From Sulfitobacter sp. BSw21498 (GTDB lineage Bacteria > Pseudomonadota > Alphaproteobacteria > Rhodobacterales > Rhodobacteraceae): 64,000 nt of DNA. The DNA is taken from contig NZ_CP040753.1 of the NCBI RefSeq assembly GCF_006064855.1, positions 1,488,001-1,552,000 of the forward strand, given 5' to 3'. The notes under the pieces are model-generated. The model had not been told where the DNA came from. It saw only the letters and a list, made by a program, of their open reading frames with translations, and did not search any database. Numbering within the stretch: position 1 is the stretch's first letter; every line of letters begins with the position of its first letter. Positions 26,851 to 36,271 of the stretch are shown piece by piece. The translations under genes and the position numbers were made by a program.

Positions 26851-26955
26851 GTTAACCGTTCCTCCCTATGTTTGCACCTGCAGCATCGCGCCGACCTTTG
26901 GGGGAGGGTCCGACAAGATGCAGGGCGCAAGGCCCCCCAACAGGAGACCCCTTAC

Positions 26956-28272
26956 ATGAAGTATATGGCATCTTACGATTTAATGGAAACGATGAGAAAC
27001 ACCAATCAGTGGCTTGGCGCCACCGCGTTGGCGATGGCATCGTATCCCGCTTTTGCCGCTGTTCCGAACCCCGCGTTGAACTGGATGGCCGCTTGGGGCG
27101 AAGTAACCGAACGCAGCTTTTCGCGCATGGTGGTCAAACCTGATTGGGACATTCCGCCGGCTGTTGGTGCCGATGGTCTGGATCATCCCGTCCTGATTGA
27201 AAAAGAGCTTGAAGGTCCGTTTGGCGATCTGGTGCATTTTGTTGTGCAGGGCCGCGACACGCCCAAGCGCAAGATCCTGCTGGTCGCGCCCATGTCCGGC
27301 CACTATGCGACCCTGCTGCGATCCACCGTGATCAGCCTGATCCCCGATGCAGATTTGTACATCACCGACTGGCATAATGCCCGCGACATCCCTGTCAGCG
27401 CCGGCAAGTTCGACGTAGAGGATTATACCCTGCGGCTGGTCGACTATATGCGCCATCTGGGCCCCGACGTGCATGTGATCGCCGTCTGCCAGCCTGCGCC
27501 GCTGACCCTTGCCGCGACCGCCTATCTGGCCGAACAGGATCCCAAGGCACAGCCCAGCTCGCTCACGTTGATTGGCGGGCCGATCGATACCGCCGCCAGC
27601 CCCACAGAGGTGACGGATTTCGGCCACCGCGTGAACATGAACCAGCTGCAAGAAATGATGATCCAGCAGGTCGGCTTTCAGCACCAAGGCGTGGGCCGCA
27701 AGGTCTATCCCGGTCTGTTACAGCTGAACTCTTTCATCACGATGAACGCCGAAACCCACGCCAAAGCCTTCCGCGACCAGATCATGCGCGTCGCACAGGG
27801 GACGGCAGGCGACCACGACAAGCACAACAAGTTCTACGACGAATACCTCGCCGTGATGGACATGCCCGCCGAATTCTACCTGTCTACCGTGCAGCGGATC
27901 TTTAAGGACAATGAAATCGGCACCAACAGCTTCACGATCCAAGGCCAGCCCGTCGACATCGGCAAGATCACAGATGTTGCGGTGAAAACCGTCGAAGGCA
28001 CCAAGGATGATATCTCGGCCCCTGGCCAATGTGTCGCCGCGCTGGAACTGTGCACCGGCCTGCCCGACGACAAAAAGGCCAGCCATCTTGAAGACGGCGC
28101 AGGGCACTATGGTATCTTCGCAGGCAAAAGCTGGCGCGAGAATATCCGCCCGCTGGTGCTGAAATTCATCGATGAAAACCAGCGCACGGCCAAGGCAGCG
28201 GCCCCCCAAGCAGCCGCCGCCCCAGCCAATGTCGACAAGGCCTCTGTCCCGGCCCAGAAGTCGACAGCATAA
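26956..28272 (+). CDS. phaZ: intracellular polyhydroxyalkanoate depolymerase
   Basis: A 438-residue enzyme that breaks down stored PHA. Its nucleophile elbow is VCQPAP with Cys178, as in the PhaZ1-type intracellular depolymerases that use Cys instead of Ser. ITDWHNARDIP (about 136) is a family motif. His in GAGHYGIFAGK (near 393) is the likely catalytic His. I start at ATG 26956 with AGGAGA upstream; an open frame further upstream overlaps phaC antisense and is not coding-like. The C-terminus is Ala/Pro-rich. Confidence 0.95.
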   Translation: MKYMASYDLMETMRNTNQWLGATALAMASYPAFAAVPNPALNWMAAWGEVTERSFSRMVVKPDWDIPPAVGADGLDHPVLIEKELEGPFGDLVHFVVQGRDTPKRKILLVAPMSGHYATLLRSTVISLIPDADLYITDWHNARDIPVSAGKFDVEDYTLRLVDYMRHLGPDVHVIAVCQPAPLTLAATAYLAEQDPKAQPSSLTLIGGPIDTAASPTEVTDFGHRVNMNQLQEMMIQQVGFQHQGVGRKVYPGLLQLNSFITMNAETHAKAFRDQIMRVAQGTAGDHDKHNKFYDEYLAVMDMPAEFYLSTVQRIFKDNEIGTNSFTIQGQPVDIGKITDVAVKTVEGTKDDISAPGQCVAALELCTGLPDDKKASHLEDGAGHYGIFAGKSWRENIRPLVLKFIDENQRTAKAAAPQAAAAPANVDKASVPAQKSTA

Positions 28273-28862
28273 TGCCCGCCGCGCCGCGTGATCTGCCCTT
28301 TGCCTGCAACTGCGGGACCATCAAAGGGACCTTGCGCGGCATGACACCCGCACGCGGCAGCCATGCCCAGTGTCACTGTATCGATTGCCGCGCGGCCGAG
28401 GTGTACTTGAACCAACCCGACCCTGCGCCACAGGCGGTCCAACTGTTCCAAACCACGCCCGACCGGTTCGACTTTGATCAGGGGTTCGACCAGCTGGGCG
28501 TGTTTTCATTCGGCGATAAGAACCTGCTGCGCTGGTATGCGACCTGCTGCGGGACGCCAATGTTCAACACGCTGCGCAAGCCCAAGCTTGCCTTTGCCAG
28601 CATCATGACCAGCGCTCTGTCCGACCCTGCGGCGCTTGGGCCCATCGTTGGTACCGGATATATCCCCACATCGTCAGGCAAAACCCGCAACGAGGGACTG
28701 CCGCGGTTGATCTGGGGGGCGCTGTCGCGTGCTGCGGCGGCCAAGATAACGGGACGGTGGAAAACCAACCCCTTTATCGATCCCGATACCGCGACGCCCA
28801 CCCGCCCTGTGAAGATCGTGCCGCACGACCAGCGCCAAGCCATCCTCGACGCCCTGCGTTAA
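28272..28862 (+). CDS. DUF6151-type zinc-binding protein (GFA-like)
   Basis: A 196-residue protein with cysteine pairs arranged as in glutathione-dependent formaldehyde-activating-like proteins: CNCG (residues 13-16), CHCIDC (35-40) and CCG (92-94). These would bind zinc. The rest resembles DUF6151. The start overlaps the phaZ stop by one base (TAATG), so it is translationally coupled to phaZ. Function is unknown. Confidence 0.75.
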   Translation: MPAAPRDLPFACNCGTIKGTLRGMTPARGSHAQCHCIDCRAAEVYLNQPDPAPQAVQLFQTTPDRFDFDQGFDQLGVFSFGDKNLLRWYATCCGTPMFNTLRKPKLAFASIMTSALSDPAALGPIVGTGYIPTSSGKTRNEGLPRLIWGALSRAAAAKITGRWKTNPFIDPDTATPTRPVKIVPHDQRQAILDALR

Positions 28863-28877
28863 TTCCGTCCTCAGACT

Positions 28878-29588
28878 CTAGGCAGGGACCAAGGGCAGCT
28901 TCATCCACTCCTTGATCGCTGTGGTCGTTGCTTCTGGCTGCTCCAGCGTGGGCAAATGCCCTGCCCCTTCGATCACGCGCAAAATGGCATAGGGCAGCAG
29001 TTCGGCCATAAAGCTATGGCGCTTGACGGGGTTCTGCTTGCCCACCTCGCCACACATCACCAGCGTCGGCACCTTGCATTTACGCAGCACAGCCTGCTGA
29101 TCACGCGCCCGCTGCAAGGCGCGGGCCTGACGAATGTAGACCTCGGGTCCCAGCGTATCAGCCATATCCAGCGCGATCTCTAGTATCGCCGCGCGGTTCG
29201 GGCCGGGGGCCAGCCACAGAGGGTCCAGCTCTTCGCGCATCGCATCCGCCAGCCGCCCCGACTTGACCTTGACGATCAGCATCTCGCGGGCCGCAGCGGC
29301 CTGGGGTGGTTCGGCCAGCGGACTGGCCCCAATCAGCGCCAACCGTGACAAACGGTCCGGCGCACGGCGCAAGATCTCGAGCGCGACCGCCCCGCCCAGC
29401 CCCATCCCTGCCAGCGCAAACCGTTTGGGCAATTGATCCAGCAGACCGGACGCGATTTCCTCGATCCGTTCGCCTTGGGTGATCGGGGCCACGGTGACGG
29501 CGGTTTTCGCCGACAGTTCGGCAATCTGCGGCCAGAACACCCGCGCGTCAGACATGAGGCCGGGCAGAAGAACAAGAGGGTCAGCCAT
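28878..29588 (-). CDS. alpha/beta-hydrolase-fold protein lacking the nucleophile serine
   Basis: A 236-residue protein with the alpha/beta-hydrolase outline: LVLLPGLMSD oxyanion region, nucleophile elbow, and late His in EGAGHLPTLEQP. The elbow reads GMGLGG, so the catalytic Ser is Gly, and the usual Asp region reads CGEVGKQNP without the expected acid. It may be a non-enzymatic binding protein or use another mechanism. I chose ATG 29588 (MADPLVLLPG) with AGGGA upstream; ATG 29603 is possible. Confidence 0.82.
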   Translation of the reverse strand: MADPLVLLPGLMSDARVFWPQIAELSAKTAVTVAPITQGERIEEIASGLLDQLPKRFALAGMGLGGAVALEILRRAPDRLSRLALIGASPLAEPPQAAAAREMLIVKVKSGRLADAMREELDPLWLAPGPNRAAILEIALDMADTLGPEVYIRQARALQRARDQQAVLRKCKVPTLVMCGEVGKQNPVKRHSFMAELLPYAILRVIEGAGHLPTLEQPEATTTAIKEWMKLPLVPA

Positions 29589-29653
29589 GTATGTCCCTGT
29601 CATTAGTCATAAATTCGCGCCACTTCGGGACACTGCTGCTGCGCCGCACCTCA

Positions 29654-30286
29654 TCATGGATAGGCGATGCCACGCAAGGGCGGAAAATCCCTATAACGTG
29701 CGCGGCGCTGCGCCAAGGGCTCTGACGGCGACTTCCCGCCACGCAACAACATCCCGCGCGGCGCGATATAGCTTGAAATGCTGCGCTGCGGCTCTGGTCG
29801 CCACGTCAGGTTAAATGCGGCAAGCTTGGGGAAAAACCACATCTCGGAATAGGGCAGATGATCATGCACCCACCACGCCAGATCGCGCCAGTCGCGCCCC
29901 TGATCGTACTGGTCGGCAAACCACGGGATCACGATGCTGGCGCCCGCGATTGCCTGCGCCCCTGCCCCGCGATCCCAGATATGACATTCGATCGGGTTGT
30001 CATTGGCCGCGCAATTCAGCTTGTGCCGGTTACCATAGGCATTCAGCGCCGCCGACCGATACCCCGACCGCACGGCGATACGTCCAAAGGTTTCCTCAAG
30101 CGGGTCCAGCAGCGTGGTGCAAAAGGCCCGCCCGTTTTCAATCGCAAGATCAGGATCGTCGGGGATATTGGGCTGTCCGTGAAAGCCCGAAATTTCGGAA
30201 TACATAAAATCGCGCATAAAGAAATGCCGCGACAGGCGGACCCGCCCAAAAGTCTCAAGGCTCCACATGCTGGCAGGTTTGCGCAT
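29654..30286 (-). CDS. peptidase M15-like protein (uncertain)
   Basis: A 210-residue protein without signal peptide. The middle (RSGYRSAALN, about residue 73, and ECHIWDRG, about 99) resembles the zinc site of M15 D-Ala-D-Ala peptidases, with His and Asp as ligand candidates and HDHLPYSEMWFFP as the later histidine block. No membrane anchor is seen, so a cell-wall role is unclear. GGAGGGG precedes the ATG. I recognise the fold only by these short motifs. Confidence 0.6.
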   Translation of the reverse strand: MRKPASMWSLETFGRVRLSRHFFMRDFMYSEISGFHGQPNIPDDPDLAIENGRAFCTTLLDPLEETFGRIAVRSGYRSAALNAYGNRHKLNCAANDNPIECHIWDRGAGAQAIAGASIVIPWFADQYDQGRDWRDLAWWVHDHLPYSEMWFFPKLAAFNLTWRPEPQRSISSYIAPRGMLLRGGKSPSEPLAQRRARYRDFPPLRGIAYP

Positions 30287-30326
30287 GCTGTTGCCCCTCC
30301 CTACCCCATGTCCGGCGGGGCCCGTT

Positions 30327-31082
30327 TCAGGCCGCCAATGCAGCGACCTCTTCGACGGCAGTCAACAGCAAAGCAAGACACCTGTCATCGGAAAAGCGGT
30401 GATCCGCGTCCTTGACCAGTTGCAACTGCATGTCAGGCCCCTGCGCATGTTCCAGCAGCCGCACAGCGGTGGCAACGCTGACGGCGGTGTCTGCCGTGCC
30501 CTGCAAGAACCGCGTGGGAAACGGCAGATGCAGCGGATCGCGCAAGACCAGCTGCGTGCGCCCGTCCTCGATCATGCGGCGGGTGATGATGTAAGGCTCC
30601 ATATAGTCTGACGGCAATTCGACCTGCCCCGCCTCGGCCAAGGTTTGCTTTTGCGCATCGGTAAAGCTGGCCCAATAGCCGTCCTCGGTAAAATCAGGGG
30701 CCGCAGCGATGGTCACCAGACCCGCGATCCGCGACGGCAGCGCGCGCGCCAACAGCAGCGACTGCCAGCCGCCCATGGACGACCCCACCGGCAGGATCGG
30801 CCCCTCGGTCAGCGCTTCTACCGCCGCGCGCGTGTCTTGGGCCCAATCGCCAATGCACCCGTCGGTAAACACACCCGAGGATTCTCCGTGCCCCGAATAA
30901 TCAAACCGCAAAAAGGCCCGCCCCTCGCGTATTGCCCAGGCTTCGAGGAACACCGCCTTGGTGCCCATCATGTCAGATTTCAGACCGCCCAGAAACACCA
31001 CGCAAGGGCCTTTTCCGTCGGTCTTGTGGTAAGCCAGCCGCCGCCCTTGGGGCGTTTCCAGATACTTGGGCGCAGTCATCAT
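30327..31082 (-). CDS. alpha/beta hydrolase (ABHD10-like)
   Basis: A 251-residue serine hydrolase. The nucleophile elbow is GSSMGG (Ser about 101), the oxyanion loop is FLGGLKSDMMG, the acid is in QGTADTAVSV and the His is in KDADHRFS. The FDYSGHGESSG strand-loop is typical of acyl-protein thioesterase/ABHD10-like enzymes. The start is one of two adjacent ATGs at 31082/31079 after GGAGG. It overlaps the stop of the upstream small gene. Confidence 0.88.
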   Translation of the reverse strand: MMTAPKYLETPQGRRLAYHKTDGKGPCVVFLGGLKSDMMGTKAVFLEAWAIREGRAFLRFDYSGHGESSGVFTDGCIGDWAQDTRAAVEALTEGPILPVGSSMGGWQSLLLARALPSRIAGLVTIAAAPDFTEDGYWASFTDAQKQTLAEAGQVELPSDYMEPYIITRRMIEDGRTQLVLRDPLHLPFPTRFLQGTADTAVSVATAVRLLEHAQGPDMQLQLVKDADHRFSDDRCLALLLTAVEEVAALAA

Positions 31083-31315
31083 CAGCCTCCCAGATAGGTG
31101 CCCTTGGCGGGGCGGTAAAAGATTTTCTGATTGTGCAAACGGCCCAGCAGATCGTCGATCCGGCGCAGGCTGTCTTTGGCGGCATCGGCGGGCAGCATCG
31201 ATGCCGTGTCATTCAGCGCGTCCATCGACAGGTCGCGTTTGGTCACATGCAGCGCCGCTTCGATCAGGTCGATATCGCTGATCGTCAGCTCAAAGTTGCG
31301 GTTGTGTTTGGACAT
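31082..31315 (-). CDS. conserved hypothetical protein, 77 residues
   Basis: A small helical acidic protein (FELTISDIDLIEAALHV; LRRIDDLLGRLHNQKIFYRP) with no membrane segment. I do not recognise a named family. GGGGGAAG precedes the ATG, and the stop overlaps the start of the ABHD10-like hydrolase gene, so they are coupled. Confidence 0.7.
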   Translation of the reverse strand: MSKHNRNFELTISDIDLIEAALHVTKRDLSMDALNDTASMLPADAAKDSLRRIDDLLGRLHNQKIFYRPAKGTYLGG

Positions 31316-31375
31316 GGGCTTCCCCCCCTTTGGGTCAAATGCGCGCCCCAGTCATACGGCGCGCGGCCCCGACGA

Positions 31376-32656
31376 TCAATCCGCCGCTTCGACTTCGCGC
31401 AGGCCAAGCGCCGCAAACGCCGCCGCCGCGGACATGAGCGCGAATAAAACCAGCGTCGCCACGGGGCCGATCAGTGCCGCGCCGCCACCCGCCACACCGG
31501 CGATCAGCAGCAGCCCCCCAATCACGGTGTTGGACACGGCGGCATAGGCCGACCGCTGGTCCATTGGCGACATATCCACCAGATAGGTCGACCGCCCCTG
31601 CCGCACCCCGTGATAGGCGATCATCAGGACAAACAGCACCAGCGGCATCGCCCAGATCTGCGTCGCCATGCCAATCAGCTCTAGCCCCACGGCACCGACC
31701 ATTGCCACGGCCCCCACGATGCCCGTCAACATCAGCACGCGGCGGCTGGACTGGTCTGACAGCCGCCCCCAGACATAAGAGCTAAGCAATGCCGCAAGGG
31801 CCGACGCCAGCACCAGCGCGCCCAGTTGGCCGAGCGCGGATTGATCCTCTCCGCCTGCCAGCACCACAAAATACGGCGGCGCAAGCGAGGTCGCGACCAA
31901 CAGCCCGCGCACCAGAATGAACCGGCGCAGGTTCGCGTCTTCTTTGAGGATGGCAAAGCTGGCCGGCGTGGCCTTGGCGCTGTCGCTGGGGGCCTCGTCC
32001 AGGGTTGAAAACAACAGCGCCGCCCCGCCCCACAGCAGCGCGGCCAGCGCAATCGCCGCAATCACTACGCCGCGATCCTGCACCAGCCCCGACATCAGCA
32101 ACAGCGCCAGCACCAGCACACCGGCCGAGGCAACAGACCCCGCCGTGCCCGTGATCGACCCGCGCCGCGACTTGCCCACGGTCTTGCCCAAAATATCTTT
32201 ATACGACACCGAACAGGCGGCACGGCTGACCGCCAGCCCCGCCAGCGCCCCGCAAATCGCCAGCCCCGCCGCTGATCCGTCCAACGTGAGCGCCGCCAGC
32301 ACGATCAACGCCGCGAAAATGCCCTGCCCCGCCGATCCTGCGACCCACGCCCATTTGCGCCGCGCCATCGCTTGCACCCAGCTGGCCATCACGATCTGCG
32401 GTAGCAGCGCCCCCGCCTCGCGGATCGGCACCAGCGCCCCCGCATAGACCGCCGGCGCGCCAAGCGATGTCAGCAGCCACGACAGCATCAGCTTGGGGTC
32501 AATCAGCCCGTCCGCGACTTTGGTCATCGTCAGGCTGGCGATATGGCGCAGGGCGTTCCGGGCCTCGGCCTCTTGCGCGTGGGGCGACAGGTCCTGCGCG
32601 TCACCCTCTGCCCCCGAAAGCGTATCAAACGCCCGCTGCGCCACATCATCTTGCAT
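31376..32656 (-). CDS. MFS transporter
   Basis: A 426-residue membrane protein with about 12 hydrophobic segments after a 45-residue cytosolic start. The MFS loop 2-3 motif is in a weak form. YHGVRQGRSTYLVDMSPMDQRSAYAAVSN in the second half is a strongly conserved-looking block. The substrate is unknown. GGAAG precedes the ATG. It is divergent from thrS across about 200 bp. Confidence 0.85.
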   Translation of the reverse strand: MQDDVAQRAFDTLSGAEGDAQDLSPHAQEAEARNALRHIASLTMTKVADGLIDPKLMLSWLLTSLGAPAVYAGALVPIREAGALLPQIVMASWVQAMARRKWAWVAGSAGQGIFAALIVLAALTLDGSAAGLAICGALAGLAVSRAACSVSYKDILGKTVGKSRRGSITGTAGSVASAGVLVLALLLMSGLVQDRGVVIAAIALAALLWGGAALLFSTLDEAPSDSAKATPASFAILKEDANLRRFILVRGLLVATSLAPPYFVVLAGGEDQSALGQLGALVLASALAALLSSYVWGRLSDQSSRRVLMLTGIVGAVAMVGAVGLELIGMATQIWAMPLVLFVLMIAYHGVRQGRSTYLVDMSPMDQRSAYAAVSNTVIGGLLLIAGVAGGGAALIGPVATLVLFALMSAAAAFAALGLREVEAAD

Positions 32657-32860
32657 ATCTTCCGGTCCCGTCGCTTCTTGGTAATCCCCTGCAATCTATC
32701 GCACGGGGCCGCCAAGGAAAGGACGCCACCGCGTTTCATGCGCCGGCACCGCTGACCCCACCGCGATATTGACAACCCAGACCACCGACGCCAAACAGGC
32801 CGAACGCATATAACCCGCAACCGGGCGTCTCGTAGGCGCCAAACCGACGAGGAGGCCCGA

Positions 32861-34810
32861 ATGGCCCAGATCACCCTCACCCTTCCCGATGGCAACGCAC
32901 GTCAGTACGACGCAGGTATCACTGCGGGCGACGTCGCGAACGACATCTCCAAATCGCTTGGCAAAAAAGCGATCAGCGCCACCGTGGACGGTGCGCATTT
33001 TGATCTGGCCTGGCCGATCAACGCAGATGCCGACATCGCGATCCACACCATGGCTGACGAAGCACAAGCGAACGAGCTGGTACGCCACGACCTTGCCCAC
33101 ATCATGGCCCGCGCCGTGCAGGACCTGTGGCCAGATACAAAAGTCACCATCGGCCCCGTCATCAAAGACGGCTGGTACTATGATTTCGACCGCAAGGAAT
33201 CTTTCACCCCCGAAGACCTTGGCCTCATCGAAAAGAAGATGAAGGAAATCATCAACAAGCGTGACCCCGTGCGCACCGAAGTCTGGGACCGCGCCCGCGC
33301 GATCAAGCATTACGAAGACCTGAACGAACCCTATAAGGTCGAGCTGATCAACAGCATTCCCGGCGACGAGCCGCTGCGCATGTACTGGCACGGCGACTGG
33401 CAGGACCTCTGCCGTGGCCCGCACCTGCAACACACCGGCCAAGTCCCCGGCGACGCGTTCAAACTGATGTCGATTGCGGGCGCTTACTGGCGCGGCGACA
33501 GCGACCGCGCGATGCTGCAACGGATTTACGGCGTGGCCTTCACCGGCAAAGAAAAGCTGAAAGCGCACCTGAACATGCTCGAAGAGGCCGCCAAACGCGA
33601 CCACCGCAAGCTGGGCCGCGAGATGGACCTGTTCCACATGCAAGAAGAAGCGCCGGGCCAGATCTTCTGGCACCCCAACGGCTGGCACATCTATACCGAG
33701 CTTCAGGACTACATGCGCCGCAAACAACGCGCCGGCGGCTATGTCGAGGTGAACACACCGCAGGTCGTGGACCGTAAACTCTGGGAAGCCTCCGGCCACT
33801 GGGAGAAATACCAAGACCACATGTTCATCGTCGAAGTGGACGAGGAACACGCCCGCGAAAAATCGGTCAACGCGCTGAAACCGATGAACTGCCCCTGCCA
33901 CGTGCAAATCTTTAACCAAGGTTTGAAATCCTACCGCGACCTGCCCCTGCGCATGGCCGAATTCGGGTCCTGCAACCGCTATGAACCCTCGGGCGCGCTG
34001 CACGGCATCATGCGGGTGCGCGGCTTTACCCAGGACGACGGCCACATCTTCTGCGCCGAAGACCAGATCGAAGCCGAAACCGCGAAATTCATCGAATTCC
34101 TGTCGGGCATCTACAAAGACCTCGGGTTCGAAAACTTCAGCGTCAAATTCTCGGACAGGCCTGAAAAACGCGCCGGCTCGGATGAAGTCTGGGACAAGGC
34201 CGAGGCCGCGTTGCTCTCTGCCACCCGCGCGGCTGGCATCGAACCAACGCTCAACCCCGGCGAAGGCGCGTTCTATGGTCCGAAACTGGAATTTGTGCTG
34301 ACCGATGCCATTGGCCGCGACTGGCAATGTGGCACCCATCAGGTGGATTTTGTGCTGCCAGAACGGCTTGATGCGACCTATATCGGATCGGATGGCGCGA
34401 AACACCGCCCCGTCATGCTGCACCGCGCGACATTGGGATCGTTCGAACGTTTCATCGGCATCCTGATCGAAGAACACGCAGGCAAGCTGCCCTTCTGGCT
34501 GGCCCCGCGTCAGGTTGTCGTGGCCGCCATCACCTCAGAGGCCGATGACTACGTCCACGAGGTCGTCGCCACTCTTAAGGCACAAGGCGTCCGCGCCGAG
34601 GCGGATGTCCGCAACGAAAAGATCAACTACAAGGTCCGTGAACATTCGGTTGGCAAAGTGCCGGTGATCCTTGCCGTTGGCGGCCGTGAGGTCGAAGAGA
34701 AAACCGTTTCGGTGCGTCGTCTGGGCGAAAAGCAAACCTCCGTTCAGGCGCTATCGGACGTGGCAGATGCGCTTGGCATCGAAGCCACACCGCCCGATCT
34801 GCGCGGCTGA
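32861..34810 (+). CDS. thrS: threonine--tRNA ligase
   Basis: A 649-residue class II aminoacyl-tRNA synthetase. It has a TGS domain (residues 1-60), then the SAD editing domain with [12 protein letters not shown] (about 69; zinc-like HxxxH), the catalytic core with LKPMNCPCH (Cys zinc ligand), [16 protein letters not shown] (motif 2), and [18 protein letters not shown] (motif 3). The C-terminal anticodon-binding domain is after about 540. Length is normal. GAGGAGG precedes the ATG. No T-box leader is seen. Confidence 0.98.
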   Translation: MAQITLTLPDGNARQYDAGITAGDVANDISKSLGKKAISATVDGAHFDLAWPINADADIAIHTMADEAQANELVRHDLAHIMARAVQDLWPDTKVTIGPVIKDGWYYDFDRKESFTPEDLGLIEKKMKEIINKRDPVRTEVWDRARAIKHYEDLNEPYKVELINSIPGDEPLRMYWHGDWQDLCRGPHLQHTGQVPGDAFKLMSIAGAYWRGDSDRAMLQRIYGVAFTGKEKLKAHLNMLEEAAKRDHRKLGREMDLFHMQEEAPGQIFWHPNGWHIYTELQDYMRRKQRAGGYVEVNTPQVVDRKLWEASGHWEKYQDHMFIVEVDEEHAREKSVNALKPMNCPCHVQIFNQGLKSYRDLPLRMAEFGSCNRYEPSGALHGIMRVRGFTQDDGHIFCAEDQIEAETAKFIEFLSGIYKDLGFENFSVKFSDRPEKRAGSDEVWDKAEAALLSATRAAGIEPTLNPGEGAFYGPKLEFVLTDAIGRDWQCGTHQVDFVLPERLDATYIGSDGAKHRPVMLHRATLGSFERFIGILIEEHAGKLPFWLAPRQVVVAAITSEADDYVHEVVATLKAQGVRAEADVRNEKINYKVREHSVGKVPVILAVGGREVEEKTVSVRRLGEKQTSVQALSDVADALGIEATPPDLRG

Positions 34811-34827
34811 AACCTGTAACAAACCTC

Positions 34828-34854
34828 TCGGGGCGCAATCATCTTGCGCCCCGA
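34828..34854 (+). terminator. hairpin downstream of thrS
   Basis: A perfect 11-bp stem TCGGGGCGCAA / TTGCGCCCCGA with a 5-base loop, 17 bp after the thrS stop. No T-run follows, so it may be a weak or factor-dependent terminator. Confidence 0.6.
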
Positions 34855-35028
34855 AGATGTCACTATGTTTCAATATTTCGCCCCCCAGAGGGTAATCGCG
34901 CGAATTGTTACAAAAAAACCGGCGATTTCCTGACGCCCGCGTGACACACTGCGATGTGAGTAGATTTGTCGCACCCGCCTGGCTTTAATGGCTGTATCGA
35001 CACGCAACCCAATCAGGAGGAAACATCA

Positions 35029-35331
35029 ATGTCCAACACGATGAAAACGCTCGCCGTTGCCGGCGCTGTCGCCGCAGCCATGTCCGCACATGCCACCACA
35101 GCAAGCGCGGCATCCAAGGAAAAATGCTACGGCGTGGCGCTTGCCGGTCAGAATGATTGCGCAGCAGGCCCCGGCACCACATGCGCCGGCACATCCGTCA
35201 CCGATTACCAGGGCAACGCCTGGACGCTGGTTGACGCAGGCACCTGCGCAGAGATGGAGCTGCCCGAAATGACCGACGGCTCCGCACGTATGGGCTCGCT
35301 CGAAGCGCTGGACCGCGACATGCCAGCCTAA
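35029..35331 (+). CDS. bufA: bufferin precursor (DUF2282), metal-stress RiPP
   Basis: A 100-residue exported peptide. It has a Sec signal peptide at residues about 1-28 (cut near ASA-ASK), then a core with four Cys (33, 44, 52, 73) in the DUF2282 pattern [21 protein letters not shown] and DAGTC. The tail is acidic. In characterised systems the DUF692 enzyme modifies these cysteines, and the product binds copper in the periplasm. AGGAGG precedes ATG 35029. It heads the bufABCD operon. A strong hairpin follows, which fits making more precursor than enzyme. Confidence 0.9.
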   Translation: MSNTMKTLAVAGAVAAAMSAHATTASAASKEKCYGVALAGQNDCAAGPGTTCAGTSVTDYQGNAWTLVDAGTCAEMELPEMTDGSARMGSLEALDRDMPA

Positions 35332-35355
35332 GGCCCCTTGCGGCTTAAACCCCTC

Positions 35356-35389
35356 GCCTGTGCAGCACGGAGCATCCGGCTGCGCAGGC
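35356..35389 (+). promoter_or_regulatory. intercistronic hairpin between bufA and bufB
   Basis: GCCTGTGCAGC (35356-35366) pairs with GCTGCGCAGGC (35379-35389) with one G-U pair, and an inner CGGA/TCCG extends the stem. No T-run follows. It probably protects the bufA 3' end or causes partial termination, raising the ratio of precursor to modifying enzyme. Confidence 0.65.
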
Positions 35390-35422
35390 CCCTTACGCGA
35401 CCCCTCGGATAGGGAGCCTCCC

Positions 35423-36271
35423 ATGCCAGACGGAACCGCCCGTTTTGCCACCTTGCCCGCCAGTCCGGGCGTAGGATATAAACCCCAGCATTTCAAAGAC
35501 CTGCAAGACGATCCTGGTCCGGTAGAATGGGTCGAAATCCATGCAGAGAATTACATGGGCGACGGCGGCCGCCCCCTTGCGCAGCTGCGCGCGCTGTCCG
35601 AAAAATTCGCCCTGTCGGTTCACGGTGTCGGCCTCAGCATCGGTGGCGAAATGCCACTGGATCGTGACCATCTGGCCCGTCTGAAAAAGCTGTGTGACGG
35701 GGCAAAGCCCGCCAGTTTTTCCGAACATCTGGCCTGGTCCACCCATGACAGCGAGTTTCTGAACGACCTGCTGCCCCTCCCCTATACGGAATCCACCCTG
35801 TCCCGCGTAGCTGACCATATCAAACAGGTTCAGGACACAATCGGGCGTCAAATGCTGCTGGAAAATCCCTCCAGCTACCTCGCCTTTGATGAATCCACCT
35901 TGTCTGAATGCGACTTTTTATCAGAAGTTACCCACCGAACATCCTGCGGTCTATTGCTGGATGTCAACAATGTGTTCATTTCGGCCCAAAACCTTGGTCT
36001 CGCGCCCCGCGACTACATCGACGCCTATCCGGTTGACGCCGTGGGCGAGCTTCACGTCGGCGGCCACGAAGAAGACAGCGTTGGGTTCAACCAGCCGCTT
36101 TTGATCGACAGCCACAGTCGCCCCGTTGTCGATCCCGTCTGGGATTTGCTGGCCTATACGCTGGATCGCACGGGCCCCAAGCCGGTGCTGGTGGAATGGG
36201 ACAACGACGTGCCCGACTGGCCCACCCTGCGCGCAGAGGCCGTGCGGGCCGCAGATGTGTTGGCGCGATGA
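35423..36271 (+). CDS. bufB: DUF692 multinuclear iron oxidase (MNIO), bufferin-modifying enzyme
   Basis: A 282-residue TIM-barrel enzyme of the DUF692/MNIO family (as MbnB and TglH). Likely iron ligands are visible: His40 and Asn43 (IHAENY), His67 (SVHGVGLSIGG), His102 (SEHLAW), Glu147/Asn148 (LENPSSY), Asp180 (LLLDVNN), His211 and His215 (HVGGHEED), and Glu258/Asp260 (VEWDND). It oxidises peptide cysteines, here most likely those of the BufA peptide. AGGGAG precedes ATG 35423; the stop overlaps bufC (ATGA). Confidence 0.92.
   Translation: MPDGTARFATLPASPGVGYKPQHFKDLQDDPGPVEWVEIHAENYMGDGGRPLAQLRALSEKFALSVHGVGLSIGGEMPLDRDHLARLKKLCDGAKPASFSEHLAWSTHDSEFLNDLLPLPYTESTLSRVADHIKQVQDTIGRQMLLENPSSYLAFDESTLSECDFLSEVTHRTSCGLLLDVNNVFISAQNLGLAPRDYIDAYPVDAVGELHVGGHEEDSVGFNQPLLIDSHSRPVVDPVWDLLAYTLDRTGPKPVLVEWDNDVPDWPTLRAEAVRAADVLAR

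Noticed and set aside
26398..26955. Longer phaZ starting upstream inside phaC
   Set aside because: The extra 186 residues are antisense to phaC. AGGAGA just before ATG 26956 and the family N-terminus favour the shorter form.
26851..26955. PhaR operator between phaC and phaZ
   Set aside because: The gap contains CTGCAGCAT-like sequence but not the CTGC-N3/4-GCAG spacing, so I do not call a site.
32696..34477. 593-residue open frame on the minus strand opposite thrS
   Set aside because: thrS covers the region with all catalytic motifs. The opposite frame is a by-product of GC-rich codon use.
34870..35028. ECF sigma-factor promoter upstream of bufA
   Set aside because: Bufferin operons in other bacteria use ECF sigma factors, and GTTAC/GTGAC-like words occur here. 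I cannot match a defined -35/-10 pair with proper spacing, so none is called.
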